The notes below the pieces were generated by a model that ran no database searches, was not told the DNA's origin, and saw only the letters and a list, made by a program, of their open reading frames with translations. From positions 58,499,381-58,563,380 of the forward strand of contig OZ020611.1 of NCBI GenBank assembly GCA_963971575.1: a stretch of 64,000 bases of DNA, read 5' to 3'. This document shows, piece by piece, positions 1 through 12,478 of the stretch. The stretch is from Liopterus haemorrhoidalis (taxonomy: Eukaryota; Arthropoda; Insecta; Coleoptera; Dytiscidae). A program made the translations under genes and the position numbers. Numbering within the stretch: position 1 is the stretch's first letter; each line of letters starts with the position of its first letter.

Positions 1-240
1 TAAAAACAAATTACATGGAGAATTTTCTCTATAAAATCATACGCCAAGAGTCTAAATATGTAAATAATAACAAAATATACGAAAAAAATAAAATAATAAA
101 AATAATATATATTTCCAAAGTACACTTAACGTCTGTCAACTTGGACTAAAAACAATATTTTAACAATGTAATAGGGATGGTGTTCTAAACCAATCAGAAA
201 CAAGGACAGCTCCTATCTTCTTACACACATTTTTCTAAGC
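1..240 (+). repeat. 3' part of interspersed family R (copy A)
   Basis: This stretch is cut by the window edge. It matches 37267-37565 and 63102-63665 over shared blocks, including 'gtctaaatatgtaaataata', 'aacaatattttaacaatgta' and 'cctatcttcttacacacatt'. The best preserved copy, 62681-63672, has inverted ends of the type TATTTCAAAGTAGAAAAA, so this is probably the right portion of a non-autonomous DNA element. No coding capacity is seen. Confidence 0.65.
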
Positions 241-321
241 TGACATACAGCTATATTAATACATTTTGATTAGATAATAATAAATAATTATAACATAAGT
301 ATAACACAAGGTATGTGTTAT

Positions 322-648
322 AACCCAGTGGGGTTAATCTAAAAATCTGAAAAAAATTCTGATTAATGCACATGAATGAGAATCAGAATAATACTACAGG
401 AATTTTTGATTCGATGATTATTTCGAAAGTTATAGAATATTGTGCGACACCGTTCTTACAATATTTATCTCATTGACTGGAGAACTCAAGTAATGTACGG
501 TTGTAAGTCTTTATATGGAAGCATATGCATAATTCTTTCAAAATGTATCAAAATTTATGATTTTTAACCTATCTACAATCGGGTATCTCTTACTATATAC
601 CTACAAAATCCTGAAATGACCGACGATTCACAATTCACATTCATTTTT
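322..648 (+). repeat. 5'-truncated copy of the TCTG repeat family (copy 0)
   Basis: The segment resembles the 3' half of the repeats at 649-1884 and 15915-17015 ('aaaaatctgaaaaa', 'acaggaatttttgat'). It ends in the family's end motif, ATACCTACAAAATCCTGAAATG-like, at about 596-617. It abuts the start of the next full copy, giving a head-to-tail pair. Confidence 0.55.
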
Positions 649-693
649 AGGGTTTTGTAGGTATGACCAAAAAACCCTTATACCGTCATTTTG

Positions 694-1033
<340 letters not shown>

Positions 1034-1523
1034 GTTCGGTAAAAATTGTAGCCAAACGGCTAAACCTAGAGAGGAGAAATTTGGCATGCGTATACAACTC
1101 TTTGACCCGCACATAGGAAAAATACTAAAACATCTAAAAAACATATCCCCTTAAAAATATAAACAAATATGTGCTAATCGAAAACAAAAATATTTTTTTT
1201 TAAATTCTGAGTAGGGTATCAAATGAAAGCCCTTAGTACGTGGATTAACGATCAAATTTTTATTTTTGCAAAATAAATTATTTTAATACCATTTTTGCCA
1301 AAATTGTGCAAAAAAAATTTTGTCCCACACCCTGTAGCCCAGATGGTTTAAACTAAAAATCTAAAAAAATTCTAAGTAATGTATGTTGGTGTGAACCGAA
1401 ATAGTACAACAGGAATTTTTGATCAGATTATGTTTTCGGAAAATACCGCATTTTTTGTGGTTTTTGGTTCACAAAGTACAAAAGTTATACCAATGTAAGA
1501 CACCCACATTCAAGGCGTGCGAT

Positions 1524-1606
1524 AGCGTAATGGCTAGAGCACTGGTGTCGTAAGCTAAAATGTGCTGGAAACGAAGGGTTTCGAGTTCGAGTACGGAGTG
1601 AATTTT
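1524..1606 (+). other. tRNA-like module inside TCTG repeat copy 1
   Basis: An A-box-like sequence (TAGCGTAATGG) and a B-box-like sequence (GGTTTCGAGTTCGAG) are about 50 bases apart, as in tRNA genes and tRNA-derived SINEs. No clean acceptor stem was found, so this is probably a tRNA-derived relic. A different tRNA-like module sits at the same place in the sister repeat (16508-16595). Confidence 0.45.
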
Positions 1607-1884
1607 ATTTTTTCTGTTTTTTTTTGCATTTTTATAATGTTGAAATTATTTTGTCAAAATTCTAGTTATATTTTGACAAATGTTGCATATAATTTTTAAG
1701 AGCGTAAATTTAATAACCAGTCTTATTATATTATTAACAGACGATATATTATTTTAAAAATATCGTTCATTTTGCCGTGATTACTACAAAGTAAAATTTG
1801 TCCTACACACTCAGCATGCCGCCTTCACTTAGTATATACCTGCGAAATCCTGAAATGTGTGAATATTGAAACTTCACATAAATT

Positions 1885-2295
1885 TTTTATTTTAAATGTT
1901 TGTAGTACATTTCATAAATTTTTGGATGTTTAATTGTAGTTTCTCACAGTGTCTAGTTAGGTGTTTAAATACATTCTTTAGTTCACTTTCTACGTCTGCT
2001 TTCAAACACCGTGACCTTTCTAATCTTTTCTTATATCTTTATAGATATTTTAGATAATATTTTTCTTCAACTATTATAAATGGATTTTTGTCACTTTATT
2101 TTAGATAAAATTTCTCCTGGAAATAAAAAATGGATGTGTTTAAAACAACACTTTCCAATTACAATGTACCTACCTACATAATCTTTAAATTATTCAACTA
2201 TAGATAAAATTTTGAAACAAAAAACTGGTTGTGGCGTTTTATGTGTTTACAAATATATGAATGTGTAATAACTTGTAGCGGATAGCTTCTATATA
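1885..2295. other. AT-rich intron, nothing recognised
   Basis: I see no open frame, tRNA or terminal repeat. It separates the TCTG repeat from the CCCTTTTCACACTAG element. Confidence 0.5.
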
Positions 2296-3112
2296 CCCTT
2301 TTCACACTAGATCTTTAAGACGAGTGAACTTAAAGTTCACCGATGTTTAAGATCGGTATGCTTTCACACTTGATGTTTAAATCTCTGGTGCTGTCATCAG
2401 CTACAGTAATTTTGTCCTTAAGTTACCGTCATGAAATTACCAGTTTTGAACTGTCTGCGCAGACGCACATTTTGAATTATTATAAACAATTAAGGATATT
2501 TCATTTCATTCTACAATAAAGGCACTACAATAAAGAATATATTACACCTGTATTAACATGTAAGTCGATACATTTTATCTCAATTATTGTAGCTCTGTAT
2601 TTTATTGCCCGAATGTATACAAAGGCTAAACACAGAAAAATTTAAGAAGTGTTTAAAAATGTTTCTTATAAAAAAAGCTGTCTATAGTATACAGGAATAC
2701 ATGGACTTAGATTTAAAAGGGGTAGCAGACCATATTCTGTAAAATTTGATTAGTGATCATATTATGACATAAGTTATGTATATTTTGTACCTCAACTTAA
2801 ATAAAATAATATTATTAATATTATTAAACACATTATTAAAATAAATAATTTTACTATAACAACAAGTATAAACTTCTTATAACGTCGATATAATACTGTA
2901 TTCTTGTTTATGATAATATAAAATGTGGACAGCACAAATTCAAGGAATATTTTTTTATAATAGAAATTAAGTTGGCAATGCGGACGAAGTTTAAGACGCA
3001 GATCTCTGTCTTAAACATCGCTTGTATTTAGACGAGGCCATACGGTTTCACATTAGCGTTTAAAGGTACATTCACTTTAACATCCGATCTTAAAGATCTA
3101 GTGTGAAAAGGG
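2296..3112. mobile_element. MITE with CCCTTTTCACACTAGATC ends, copy 1
   Basis: The left end CCCTTTTCACACTAGATC and the right end GATCTAGTGTGAAAAGGG are perfect inverted repeats, each flanked by TA. There is no transposase. A second copy at 24652-25256 matches almost throughout but lacks 219 bases corresponding to 2607-2825. TA flanks suggest a Tc1/mariner-type donor, though two bases are weak evidence. Confidence 0.85.
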
Positions 3113-3189
3113 TAATAGCAATTAGATCCCAAACACCATGTTCTTGAGAATATTTAATTGTATACTGTGATAAAATTAGACTATTTGCT

Positions 3190-3990
3190 TCACACACATT
3201 AATATTCCATATTACTAGGAGGGAATTATAAATGCATATACACGGGAGAGGAAGGATTCTGAGTTTTTTAAATAAAGGTCTACAATGGTCTCTAAATTTG
3301 GCATTGGCTATTATTCTTATTCCTCTCTTTTGCAGTACAAAATTTTTATCTGTATCGGTGCTTGAGCCTCATAGGATGATGCCATAATTTACGTGAGCAT
3401 GGACAAGAGCAGAGTACACCATTCTTGCTGCTTCTTTCGTTATTACCTTGCTAATTTTCCATAACGCGAAGAAATTCTCGATAATTTTGTACATAGCTGG
3501 TTTATGTGTTCTTTCCAAGTTATTTTTGCATCTATATGCATCTCTAAAAATGTTGCACTGTCTTTTTCTGCAATCTCAATATGCTTATTTGTGATTATGA
3601 GATGTTTTGTTTTTTCAGTGTTTAACAACAGCTTGTTAGAGTTAAACCACTCCTTTGTTAGATTTAGACACGTGTATCTTAAGGAAATTAAAGTATTCAG
3701 CTCTTCCGTTGAGCATAAAAAGTTTCATCAAGTGTCATCCGCAAATAATATAGTCTTGAAACCTACATACTAAGGGAGATCATTCATGTACAAAACAAGC
3801 AATATAGGACCTAATACCGATCCTTGTGGAATTCCCATTTGCACGTTACGAGTTCAGAAAATATTCCTCCAGAATACACACATTGTTTCATATTGTTTAG
3901 ATAAGATCTCCGAAGTTCCAGTGCTGGTTCTCTAATTTTTTTATATGTCCAGAGCGTACCATAATTTGATACTGATTGATCTTGGTATGT
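3190..3990 (-). pseudogene. Non-LTR retrotransposon reverse transcriptase fragment
   Basis: The minus strand reads GIPQGSVLGPILLVLYMNDL near 3775-3850, which is the RT motif 4 region. Further on it reads ILFADDT near 3735-3760 (catalytic FADD), immediately followed by a stop. A thumb-region stretch (ITWKEHINQLCTKLS) lies at 3450-3540. Downstream sequence towards 3240 continues the usual post-RT helix. It is a Jockey/CR1-like RT broken by stops and frameshifts, without endonuclease or 5' part. Confidence 0.8.
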
Positions 3991-5854
3991 AAGTCTTGTT
4001 TTGAATAGAGCACCGAGTACGAAGAAAGTTGAATAGATTAAAATCTATTTGAATCAGTTTTCTGATTTACCATATGCTAGGCAAAATTTAAACAATAAGT
4101 TGTGTTTTATTATTATTAACCAACATAATTTTTAATACAAACTATAAAAAGCCACTAGGTACCTATGATGATGTAGGAACTGAATAGCAGCATAAAATTT
4201 ATGTAATTATGCTCCATCTACTTTTCAGATAATTGTAACTGTATAATTTTAAAATTTTCTATTGTTATTATTTTCATAACAGCATTTCTGTACAAAAAAT
4301 GCAATACATTTGCACAGAAATGTAATAAAATTTCAAACTGTATAAAACAATACATATTAAAAAAATTCACACACTAAGTATTAATAACATTTTACCCAAA
4401 TTTAAATATTATTTTCACCTAACGTTATAAACTAGTTATTTTTCAGTTATGAATTGAGGGATATATAATAATGCAACCAATGTGGGAATGCCGAGATTTT
4501 GCCAGTTTTCCATGTTCTAATGTCTGCGGGACATAATAATACATTATATACACATATTAGCTGCCCCGCTCAGCTTTGCTTGGGGACTATTTGTTATTGA
4601 TTAATTTTTTATTGACTATATCTACTCATAATTATGAGACTGAACAAAAGACATGTGAATGACAAGGATTAAACTGAACAGGATTACTTATCTGAGAGCC
4701 TTTTAGGAACCATGTTTTTAGTTTTAGTATGTGGCGCTAACAGGTTAAGGTTGTTGCTAGAACTGACACGTGAACACGGTACATATAATTACACATGGGA
4801 GAAACATGGACTCCGCAAATCAGCGCCAACTGTCTTCTACTTATTGATAGTCATTGCAAAACAAACCCTGACAGAAAATTGGATTTTGGGAATGTGGTAT
4901 TCTAGGAATTACCACCTTTTCGCTTCTACCGCAATCCGTCATAATGGTTGCCTCTACTAAATAGTCTCTTAAACTGTTCTCCTGTTAACGTGTTCCATTA
5001 CATAATTTTATCGAGATATTATACTGAGGTGAGCTTATCACAATACGCTGAAAATGGCATAAATCTGATTTTGTTTAGGTTGATTGTTAAAAAATTTGTG
5101 CTCATCCAGTTTTACTTCTTCAGCCAACAGATTTTTAAACAATGTTCCGAACAGGTACCGTTGCCGAAAGCTGTTTAGGAATTGTAAAATAATTACAATC
5201 CATAGTTTGTTCATATATGTGTGTCTGATATATGTAAAAGAAAATTATGACAAATATGTAACCGTATCCTCGAGGTATGTTTACAATGTTCGTTCTGGTG
5301 ACAACATCAGACTACCTACAGTATTTAGTTGGCAGCTATCTTATTTAACCATCTACTAAGTTCACTGAAAACTTTATCATATACGTTATTTAAGAACAAA
5401 ATAAAAGTAATATTAACAGAGAATTGTCTTTACAATACTGATGATTTGTTTAATATTAATTTAAACAATTATGCTTAATAATAATTTTCAAATTCCCCCA
5501 GTTTCTCTATAAATTGTGGTATGATAAATGTAAACGTCGTTAGATGTCAAACATGAAATAAATACTATTACTATTTTCTCGCCTCCAAAATATAATTGAT
5601 GCCCAAAAAGAAAAAGGGCCTCGCTTCCAAAATACAAGATTGAAGGTGTGAAAACTCAAGTGTGTTCCTTAAAAACACTAAAACTCCTGTTTTTTGAGTG
5701 CTTGAGGGGGAGCTCAAGCCCTTGAACCCCTTCTTTATGACTCCTTTTAAGTATTAAATACTTAACGCCGAGTCGACTTTTGAGTTCTCTGCACAATATC
5801 GGAAGATGAGATGTAGTGTCAGGGATTTGAACCTGCTTCCCTGTATTCCATAGA
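3991..5854. other. AT-rich intron without recognised features
   Basis: There are several short open frames (4712-4960, 4948-5178, 5084-5359) but no known domain, splice-consistent exon or terminal inverted repeat. I read them as chance frames in old repeat-derived intron. Confidence 0.45.
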
Positions 5855-6146
5855 CAGTGGCGTTGGTAGCTCTTAAAATCTGTGGGGAAGGGTCAGGACA
5901 TATTTGAGGGTGTACCATTTTTTATCGTTATAAATATTAATGAAAATATAAAGGTTTTGCTTTTGGAAAATCTTCTCTTCATCATTCACAATTCAAAATA
6001 TTCCCAAAAATGAACCGGACACTTAGTTTTATCTAAGATTTTAAATTTTCTACAAGCATATCTGGGGCGGGGGGCAGCTGGGGACCGGAATTGGGAACAA
6101 TTTTAAGCCTCCCCTCACCCCGGTCCCACCGCTAGCGCCACCACTG
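5855..6146. mobile_element. hAT-type MITE (292 bp)
   Basis: The left end is CAGTGGCGTTGGTAGC and the right end GCTAGCGCCACCACTG, imperfect inverted repeats starting CAGTGG. The flanks are 8-bp direct repeats with one mismatch (TCCATAGA at 5847-5854, TCCGTAGA at 6147-6154). An 8-bp duplication with CAGNG ends is the hAT signature. There is no coding capacity. Confidence 0.75.
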
Positions 6147-6971
6147 TCCGTAGACAATCATCTTACAAAATTAATAGAACTAATTTGAATTAAATATAGT
6201 GAAATAAGTGAATTGCATTTGGAAAATAATGCACAACTTGTAATTTTTTTCGTTTGGAAAAGTTGTTTTACAAGAGTTTGTTAGAAATTTGCATTCCATT
6301 TGCCTAATTCAGAGTTGTCGTTGTTGAATCGCAGTTGTGCAGAGTGTAAAAACTTTCAAAGAATCTCTTGGTCTCGACATTTGTATATGGAAGAGTAGTT
6401 AGTGGCACAATTTCTAAAGTGTTGAGTTCAAGGACAACATTGTAATGTTATCAACGTTATGTGTGTATATTGATTGAATTGACAATTAGCGCTTTTCTCA
6501 CATAAAATATTCTTTAAAAGAAAGCTGTTGATCTCGTGGTATTTTAAAGGGAGATTCTAAAGAGGCTAATGTTATTTATTGACCTATAAGGAATATTCCA
6601 CATTTCTAAAGTTGTTTATTAAATTTTATGCCTTTTTAATATTTCTAAATTAACTCACTATTTCATGAAATTGGCAAGTTTGAACTTATAAAATGTTTCT
6701 AGTAGCTGACATAGGGTTGCCATAGATCCCAGTTTACCGGGACATATTCCGGTTTCTAAAGCAATGTTCCAGAGTCCCGGTGAACACACTAAATGTCTAC
6801 GTTTGTTGAATATTTTAAGCGTTGCATTAATAATTCAATTTAAAGTTACGTATTCTTAGTAAAATAGACAAAAATATTTCTTTTAAGTAAATAATAATTT
6901 ACGTATGGATCTTTTCATTTTTCTCTGAGTACTGCCAGTTTTCCGTATCAGGGTCATGTTATATGCTAAAG

Positions 6972-7612
6972 TAAGGTGACCATTCGTACTAGTTTTACCA
7001 GTACTGTACTGTTTTTTTGGTCATTGGTCCTGGTTAGTTGTGAAGTATAACCAGTACAGTTTAGGGACACAAAATCAAAAATTATTTATTTTTCAAAAGA
7101 TCGAGTAATCCATCTTTCAGTACGCGCGTAGCGGCCTTTTCAAAATTATTTTCTTAATCTACAATATAAATAAAAGGAGTACATTTTATTTTTTCACTTA
7201 AAGGCAAAAAAACTAAGCTTACTCTGCAATATTTTTTAAATATATATTCTACGATAGCCACTTTTCTTCATGCTGACTGAGCAGGCGCGCTCCTAGAAAA
7301 GTTAACTGAGAGGGGGTCTATTTCTAAAAAATATCCGATAAATAATATAAAATTTATTATTGCCTCTTTACGGGGAGGAGTGGTCTTAATTACATTTGGT
7401 AGTGTTAATTACATTTTGACTATGATTTGTTTTTTATCAACAAAAGAGATGATTTTATTTTCAGTAGCTTAGTTTTTATTAAGTATATGATTTTTTAGTT
7501 CCTGGGGGGGGGGGGGGGGTCAGGACCCAAGGACCCCTCTCCTATTTCACGCGCCTGTACTTGGACTATTTTAAATGTCCTGTTTTATATTTGACACAAA
7601 ATGGTCACCTTA
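6972..7612. mobile_element. hAT-like element with TAAGGTGACCA ends
   Basis: The inverted ends TAAGGTGACCAT and ATGGTCACCTTA are flanked by the direct repeat GCTAAAG (6965-6971 and 7613-7619). A second pair of short inverted ends (CAGGCGCG at 7282 and CGCGCCTG ending 7557) may mark a nested element but has no target duplication. A run of 16 G lies at 7504-7519. No transposase frame is seen. Confidence 0.7.
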
Positions 7613-7779
7613 GCTAAAGAGGCTTAGATACTTTATTTCACCTTCATTATTAAGATCAGTTTATTTTGCGAAATTTCATATAATTATAAATTATGCTATA
7701 TGCGTATTATTTGTCAGAAATCATTATAGTAACTTTAATATAAATAGTGATTATCATAATCACAATACAAGGAGTAAAT

Positions 7780-9020
7780 CTAGCTTGAATATTGAGAGGC
7801 ACCATACTACTTTGTACGAGCAAAATCCTCGTTTTATAGCTGCAAGATTGTATAATAAATAAGGTTCCTGATAGCATTAAAAGTATAACCAATGAGAAAA
7901 TATTCAAAAACAAGTTTAAGAAATATCTACTAGAACCAGTGGCGCAGCCAGGATTTTGTCTTGGGGAGGGCCGAATCAAATTTCGAGAGCACACGGCCCT
8001 CAACCTTATTTTTTGTGGCCCCTGAAGCGGTAATCAAAATCACTTGGGCTTATTTAGGGGGAAAATATATTTAAAATTGTAAAATATACTCTCTTCCCCT
8101 TTTCTGTTTATAGAAAAATGTCAAGAAACCCTTCGGGATATTTAAAGTTCCGTCACTGCTTATCATTTTGTATTTAAAATAGACTGCGACCAAATCAGTT
8201 TGACACCCCTGCTGTTGGATATTGATGTTTATATCAAATAATAATTCCATTATTTGTTAATAAATAAAATGTAATTGTTAATCCATGTATCAAAAACTTT
8301 CACTTAATTTTTTCTTCGATAAATACATATTTATTTATATTTTTCGCGGGATATATTTTTGAAGTCTCAATATATTTCTTACTTATGTTCAGTTCTCTAA
8401 ATCAGCCGCTTGGCCACAATTTGTACCGAACGAACAGACTCGTGTGAAGGTTATACCGAAGTCAGATTTCCACTTTATCTTATCTGAATCGAGGAATTAG
8501 TTGTTTAAAACAGTTTTATCATTTGATTGGGCGAATGTTTTAGTCGATGTGTCAGGGGGGAAAAGGATCAACGCTCCCCTTCATATAATTCATTGGAGCA
8601 TATTTGGAAAGTGATGTATTTTCACTTGAACAATAACGGCCACTATCAAGAGTAAGCAATCTTAAAAAATATTTATTTATACGAAAAAAATAAAAAATGC
8701 CAATATTGTTTACAATGAAGTAATTTAAAAATTAACTACTGTTGTGGTTAACAAATTTTATCTTCAACTCTCCGAGCAGCGCCGTGTAATCTGTTGATTC
8801 TGGGAGGAGCCCGGGCCCGTCCCCCCCCTTGGCTGCGCCACTGACTAGAACATACATTCTATTCAATCTCTGAACATTTAAATTACAAAGCTGACTAATG
8901 TTAAATTTTGCATTCTGTTAAATTGTAGAATATCTACGTATGTATACATTATATTGGCTTAACCTCTGTATTTCTAATGTTCACTAACAGGCTCAATAAA
9001 ATATTATTATTATTATTATT
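7780..9020 (+). pseudogene. Non-LTR retrotransposon 3' end, split by a hAT MITE
   Basis: The plus strand reads PDSIKSITNEKIFKNKFKKY and then, across the insertion, LLEHTFYSISEHLNYKAD. This resembles the C-terminal tail of Jockey-type polyproteins. A frameshift and stops precede it. It ends in an (ATT)n run at 9003-9020, typical of a 3' tail. The hAT MITE at 7937-8843 sits inside; skipping it and one target copy keeps the frame. Confidence 0.65.
7937..8843. mobile_element. hAT-type MITE (907 bp) with perfect 8-bp TSD
   Basis: The inverted ends CAGTGGCGCAGCCA and TGGCTGCGCCACTG are flanked by perfect ACTAGAAC at 7929-7936 and 8844-8851. There is no transposase. C-rich and G-rich tracts lie just inside both ends. 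Confidence 0.9.
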
Positions 9021-9021
9021 A

Positions 9022-9145
9022 CAAGTTTGGCGTCCGTAAATGAGGGCGGAAATTATGCGAGCGTTAAACATCTTACTTTTAATTGTAATGGGTATATTTG
9101 CCTTCATCACTTTTTTCAGTCCCCAGATTTTTTCCACCGTGCAGT
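9022..9145 (-). pseudogene. Short non-LTR reverse transcriptase C-terminal fragment
   Basis: The minus strand reads KIWGLKKVMKANIPITIKSK and then MFNARIISALIYGRQTC. This matches the post-RT region that usually reads as a 'LYGxExW'-like segment in insect non-LTR elements. It lies only about 60 bases upstream of the harmonin exon, within the intron. Confidence 0.6.
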
Positions 9146-9206
9146 TATACGTCTCTTATATTATTATATCTTTAATTATTTTGTTATTTTTTTTTTTTTT
9201 TTTTAG

Positions 9207-9315
9207 ATTGGGGACCAAATAATTCGAATAAATGGCTTCACGGTAGAAGATGCTGTCCATAAAGAAGTGCTACAATTAATATCAAATCACACGCATCTCA
9301 CTCTCAAAGTCAGAA
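9207..9315 (+). CDS. USH1C: Harmonin-like gene, exon encoding second half of PDZ1
   Basis: The exon encodes the carboxy half of a PDZ domain: IGDQIIRINGFTVEDAVHKE followed by VLQLISNHTHLTLKVR. It holds the 'GDxIxxINGxxV' strand-helix motif and the alpha-B helix that lines the peptide groove. Harmonin is a scaffold at microvilli and stereocilia whose PDZ domains bind tails of cadherins and other partners. The acceptor is a long T-tract ending TTTAG and the donor is A|GTAAGT. The exon ends one base into a codon, which the microexon at 35310 completes as Ser. The first half of PDZ1 and the N-terminal domain were not found in 1-9206, so they should lie upstream. The following intron is about 26 kb. 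Family assignment rests on the PDZ1-linker-PDZ2 order over several exons. Confidence 0.88.
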
Positions 9316-9849
9316 GTAAGTAATATTTGAATAATAAATTCTCCATCTTCCACAGATTGTCACTTTTATTTTATGGCCATATCTTTTATAATATGTGCTT
9401 GAGATTTATGGATTATGATTTAATGAAAATAAATGTCACTGACAATTTATTACAAGTATAATTAATTAGTATTAATTTATTGTATTTTATGAGTTGAAAT
9501 ATATTTTATTGTTACCCAAAATGAATACCAGGATTCATTTTAGTACAGTACCATTGGTAACTGTGTTATTAGCAGAGCTACGATTATGCTTTAAAGAATC
9601 AAAGTACCTAGTAGTATTCCTTAAAGAGATGGCGATGGTGAAGACGTCGAAACAACAGAGCTTCAGATTTCCAAGTTATTCACAAAAACAATATTTTTCA
9701 AACAGAAGACTCTGTATATTTTTTAATGTACTAAAATAGCAATATATTCTGAATAAAAAAGTATCTATTCGAAACTATCCTAAAATTGCAATTTAAAGAA
9801 TAACTTAAATTTAATCAAATGTATTTTAATAATTCAGGTGGCTATGACA

Positions 9850-9900
9850 GTGGCGTAGGAAGGTACGAGTCCCAACCCCTACCCCCAGGTAGAATTTTCA
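9850..9900 (+). mobile_element. hAT-type element end, unpaired
   Basis: The end sequence CAGTGGCGTAGGAAGG resembles the hAT ends elsewhere in the window. No matching right end or target duplication was found, so it is likely a truncated copy. Confidence 0.4.
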
Positions 9901-10066
9901 TGAAGTTGGATTTTTTTTATCTTCACTTTATTTTTTCCTCCTTTTTACCAACCGCCAACATATATAAGGGAGGTATTGTGATCATACCGATTTTGTTATT
10001 TCGAGATTTCGATGGATCTCCACGAATTGAGGCCCCTACATAACGTTTTGACTATTTTTGGCATGA

Positions 10067-10123
10067 TGTCTGTCGGTCTGTCTGTCCGTCCGTCTGTCTG
10101 TCTGTTTATCTGTCCGTCCGTCT

Positions 10124-10172
<49 letters not shown>
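10067..10172. repeat. (TCTG/TCCG)n microsatellite
   Basis: A degenerate tetranucleotide array alternates TCTG and TCCG. It follows a 'tttttggcatgatg' sequence and may derive from the TCTG repeat family. Reading frames over it are artefacts. Confidence 0.9.
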
Positions 10173-10173
<1 letters not shown>

Positions 10174-10643
10174 GTACACGTGCAGAGCAAATTCGGCTGG
10201 AAGAATTTTTATGAAACTTCATATTTAAGCTTCTGCCATTAATGGCACGAGTTGATCAACTTTTGGTAAAAATCGGTTAAATAATAATGGGAGTTTACTA
10301 GTGTCGATTTTAAGATTTTTATGAATATTTCACAAAACAAAAATATTTCGAAAAAATGTATTGAACAAAAGTTGCTATAAAAGCAATAACTAATAACTTT
10401 TATTTGAGACGTTTTTTGATAAAACGAAAAATTTCGAATAATTTCTGTAAAATTTTTAAGTCTCAATTTTTTTGTAACGTTTCCATGGTCATGATAAATA
10501 ATATCTCTGTTAGAAAATATTAGGCCAAGTTATTTCTACTCTGCTGCTAGAATGTAATTTATATAAGTACTTTATGATGGCGGTCGGTCCTGTGGTGGCC
10601 ACAGCTGATTTTTTGCTTATCAGTTTGCATCGCCCGTCTTTTG

Positions 10644-11220
10644 CGGGTTATACCTGTAAAGGTATGACCGTCAAAAAACCTTTTAACGGCACTCATGTGT
10701 CTGTTGGTCTGTATGTTTGTACTGTAGATATTGTAGCCAAACGACTGAACCTATAAAGTCAAAATTTCTCTGTTAAAATCTTTTTGATCCACATACAGGA
10801 AAATTATAGAAAATTAAAGAAAAATACATCGTAAGAAAAATATAAACAAATACGTTTTTCATGAAAAAAGAGGCATAAAATGAAACGTCTTGATGCGTGG
10901 ATAAACAAATTTTTATTTTGGAAGAAAATTTTTTGCCAAAATTATGTCAAAAAATATTTGTTCCCCTCCCTATTTCTCAGAGGGATTGATCTAAAATCTG
11001 AAAAAAAATTCAATAATGTACATTGATGGGAAACGGAATAGCTCAACAGGAATTATTAATCAAATTAGTTTTTTGACAAATGTAAAATTTTTAAAAATCT
11101 GCAAAAAATTCTAAGTAATGTACATTCATCTAAACCGGAAATGTACTAGAGCAATTTTGATCAGATTTAGTTTTTGGAAAATATTGCAATTTTTATATTC
11201 TTGACAAAATTTATTATTTT
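10644..11220 (+). repeat. TCTG repeat family, diverged copy
   Basis: It shares blocks with 649-1884: 'ggtatgaccgtcaaaaaacc', 'attgtagccaaacgactgaa' and 'aaatataaacaaatacg'. The array is reduced to a few TCTG-like units. The internal unit 'attctaagtaatgtacatt...acaggaattt' appears twice, so part of the body is duplicated. Confidence 0.7.
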
Positions 11221-12478
11221 TTTAATTCATGGCTAATTACGGCTAATAATGTTATGGAATGTTTGTATTTATGGTTAAGGTAGCATATGTCTTTCTTTAA
11301 AATTAATAATGTAATAAAAAAAAAATTAACAACTGAGAATCGATTTCATGTGTGTAAGCTCCGCCTACTGTTATACGTCTTGTTTTTAAGGTATCAAAGA
11401 GGAATTATTCATCTATAGTAGTCAAATAACACATTGTTAATAGAACGAAACTCGTTTCTGAAATTGAAAAATAAGAAGCCATTTATCAATATATTTCTTA
11501 TTAATTTAATGAAGAATTAGATACGAAGCAAATCCCTAAAAAGTTAGGATTTTTAATTTAAATTTTACTGTGACGAAATTGCAAATTATATAATTTTTTT
11601 TTTTTTTATTAAATGGTCTTAGTACTCAAAAATCAAAAAAAAAAAACATAAAAAAAAACTGTTGATAATACAAATATATAAGTATGTATATACAAATACG
11701 TATCAAATTCTTAATTAAATAATATTTAATTAATAAGAGTGGCGATATTGTTTTAACAGCTGGGCGGCCAACAACCCAAGAACGACCCTGTGTGCGTTGT
11801 TGTGAACCATTATTCTTAATCTGGGAAAGAATCTTTTAACGACAGTAGTCTTCCTAGACAGTCAATAACATTAAGAGCTAAAACACTATTTCCGTAAAAC
11901 TTTACATTAAAAATAAATGAAATCATCCGCAAAATATGCAAATAATTGCTTATATTCTCGAAGCAAGGAAGTTATTATTAAACATACTTAATACACACGG
12001 TAAAATTTTAATTCAATTCTACATCCTCAGTACGAGATCTCTCTAATTAGCATAATTAATTTCTAATACTTCTATCACGATATATAAGGTATCACATTTC
12101 AGAACGCAAATCTTAAATGCAAAAAGAAAACTATTTTCACTCACGCTTGGAAAAACATTATATTGCAACTCATTTTCATGTTGCTTAAGGATTTAATTAG
12201 GAAATCGTTCATGTAGCAAATTTTTTGTATACAATTTGAATATTAATAATTAGTAATTTGGAAAGTGAATAACCTCTCCTATTTTTGCTTGTTATTACGT
12301 ATTCTGATGTAATTAGCTGTATATAATAAGCAGGGCCCAGACATGGTTAAGTTAGTCATGGATACTATTTGAGTAAAATTTACGAAAATTTCTTTCAATT
12401 CATTCATTGTCCGCACCAATATGATAGTAAATCAAACATGATCCCTTAAGGAGCTGATAAAATGACGATTCCACGTAT
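11221..12478. other. AT-rich intron, nothing recognised
   Basis: No domain-bearing frame or paired terminal repeat was found. Poly-T and poly-A runs (about 11597-11650) suggest old retroelement tails. Confidence 0.45.

Noticed and set aside
7282..7557. Separate hAT element with CAGGCGCG ends
   Set aside because: Only eight matching end bases and no target duplication; left as a note within the 6972-7612 element.
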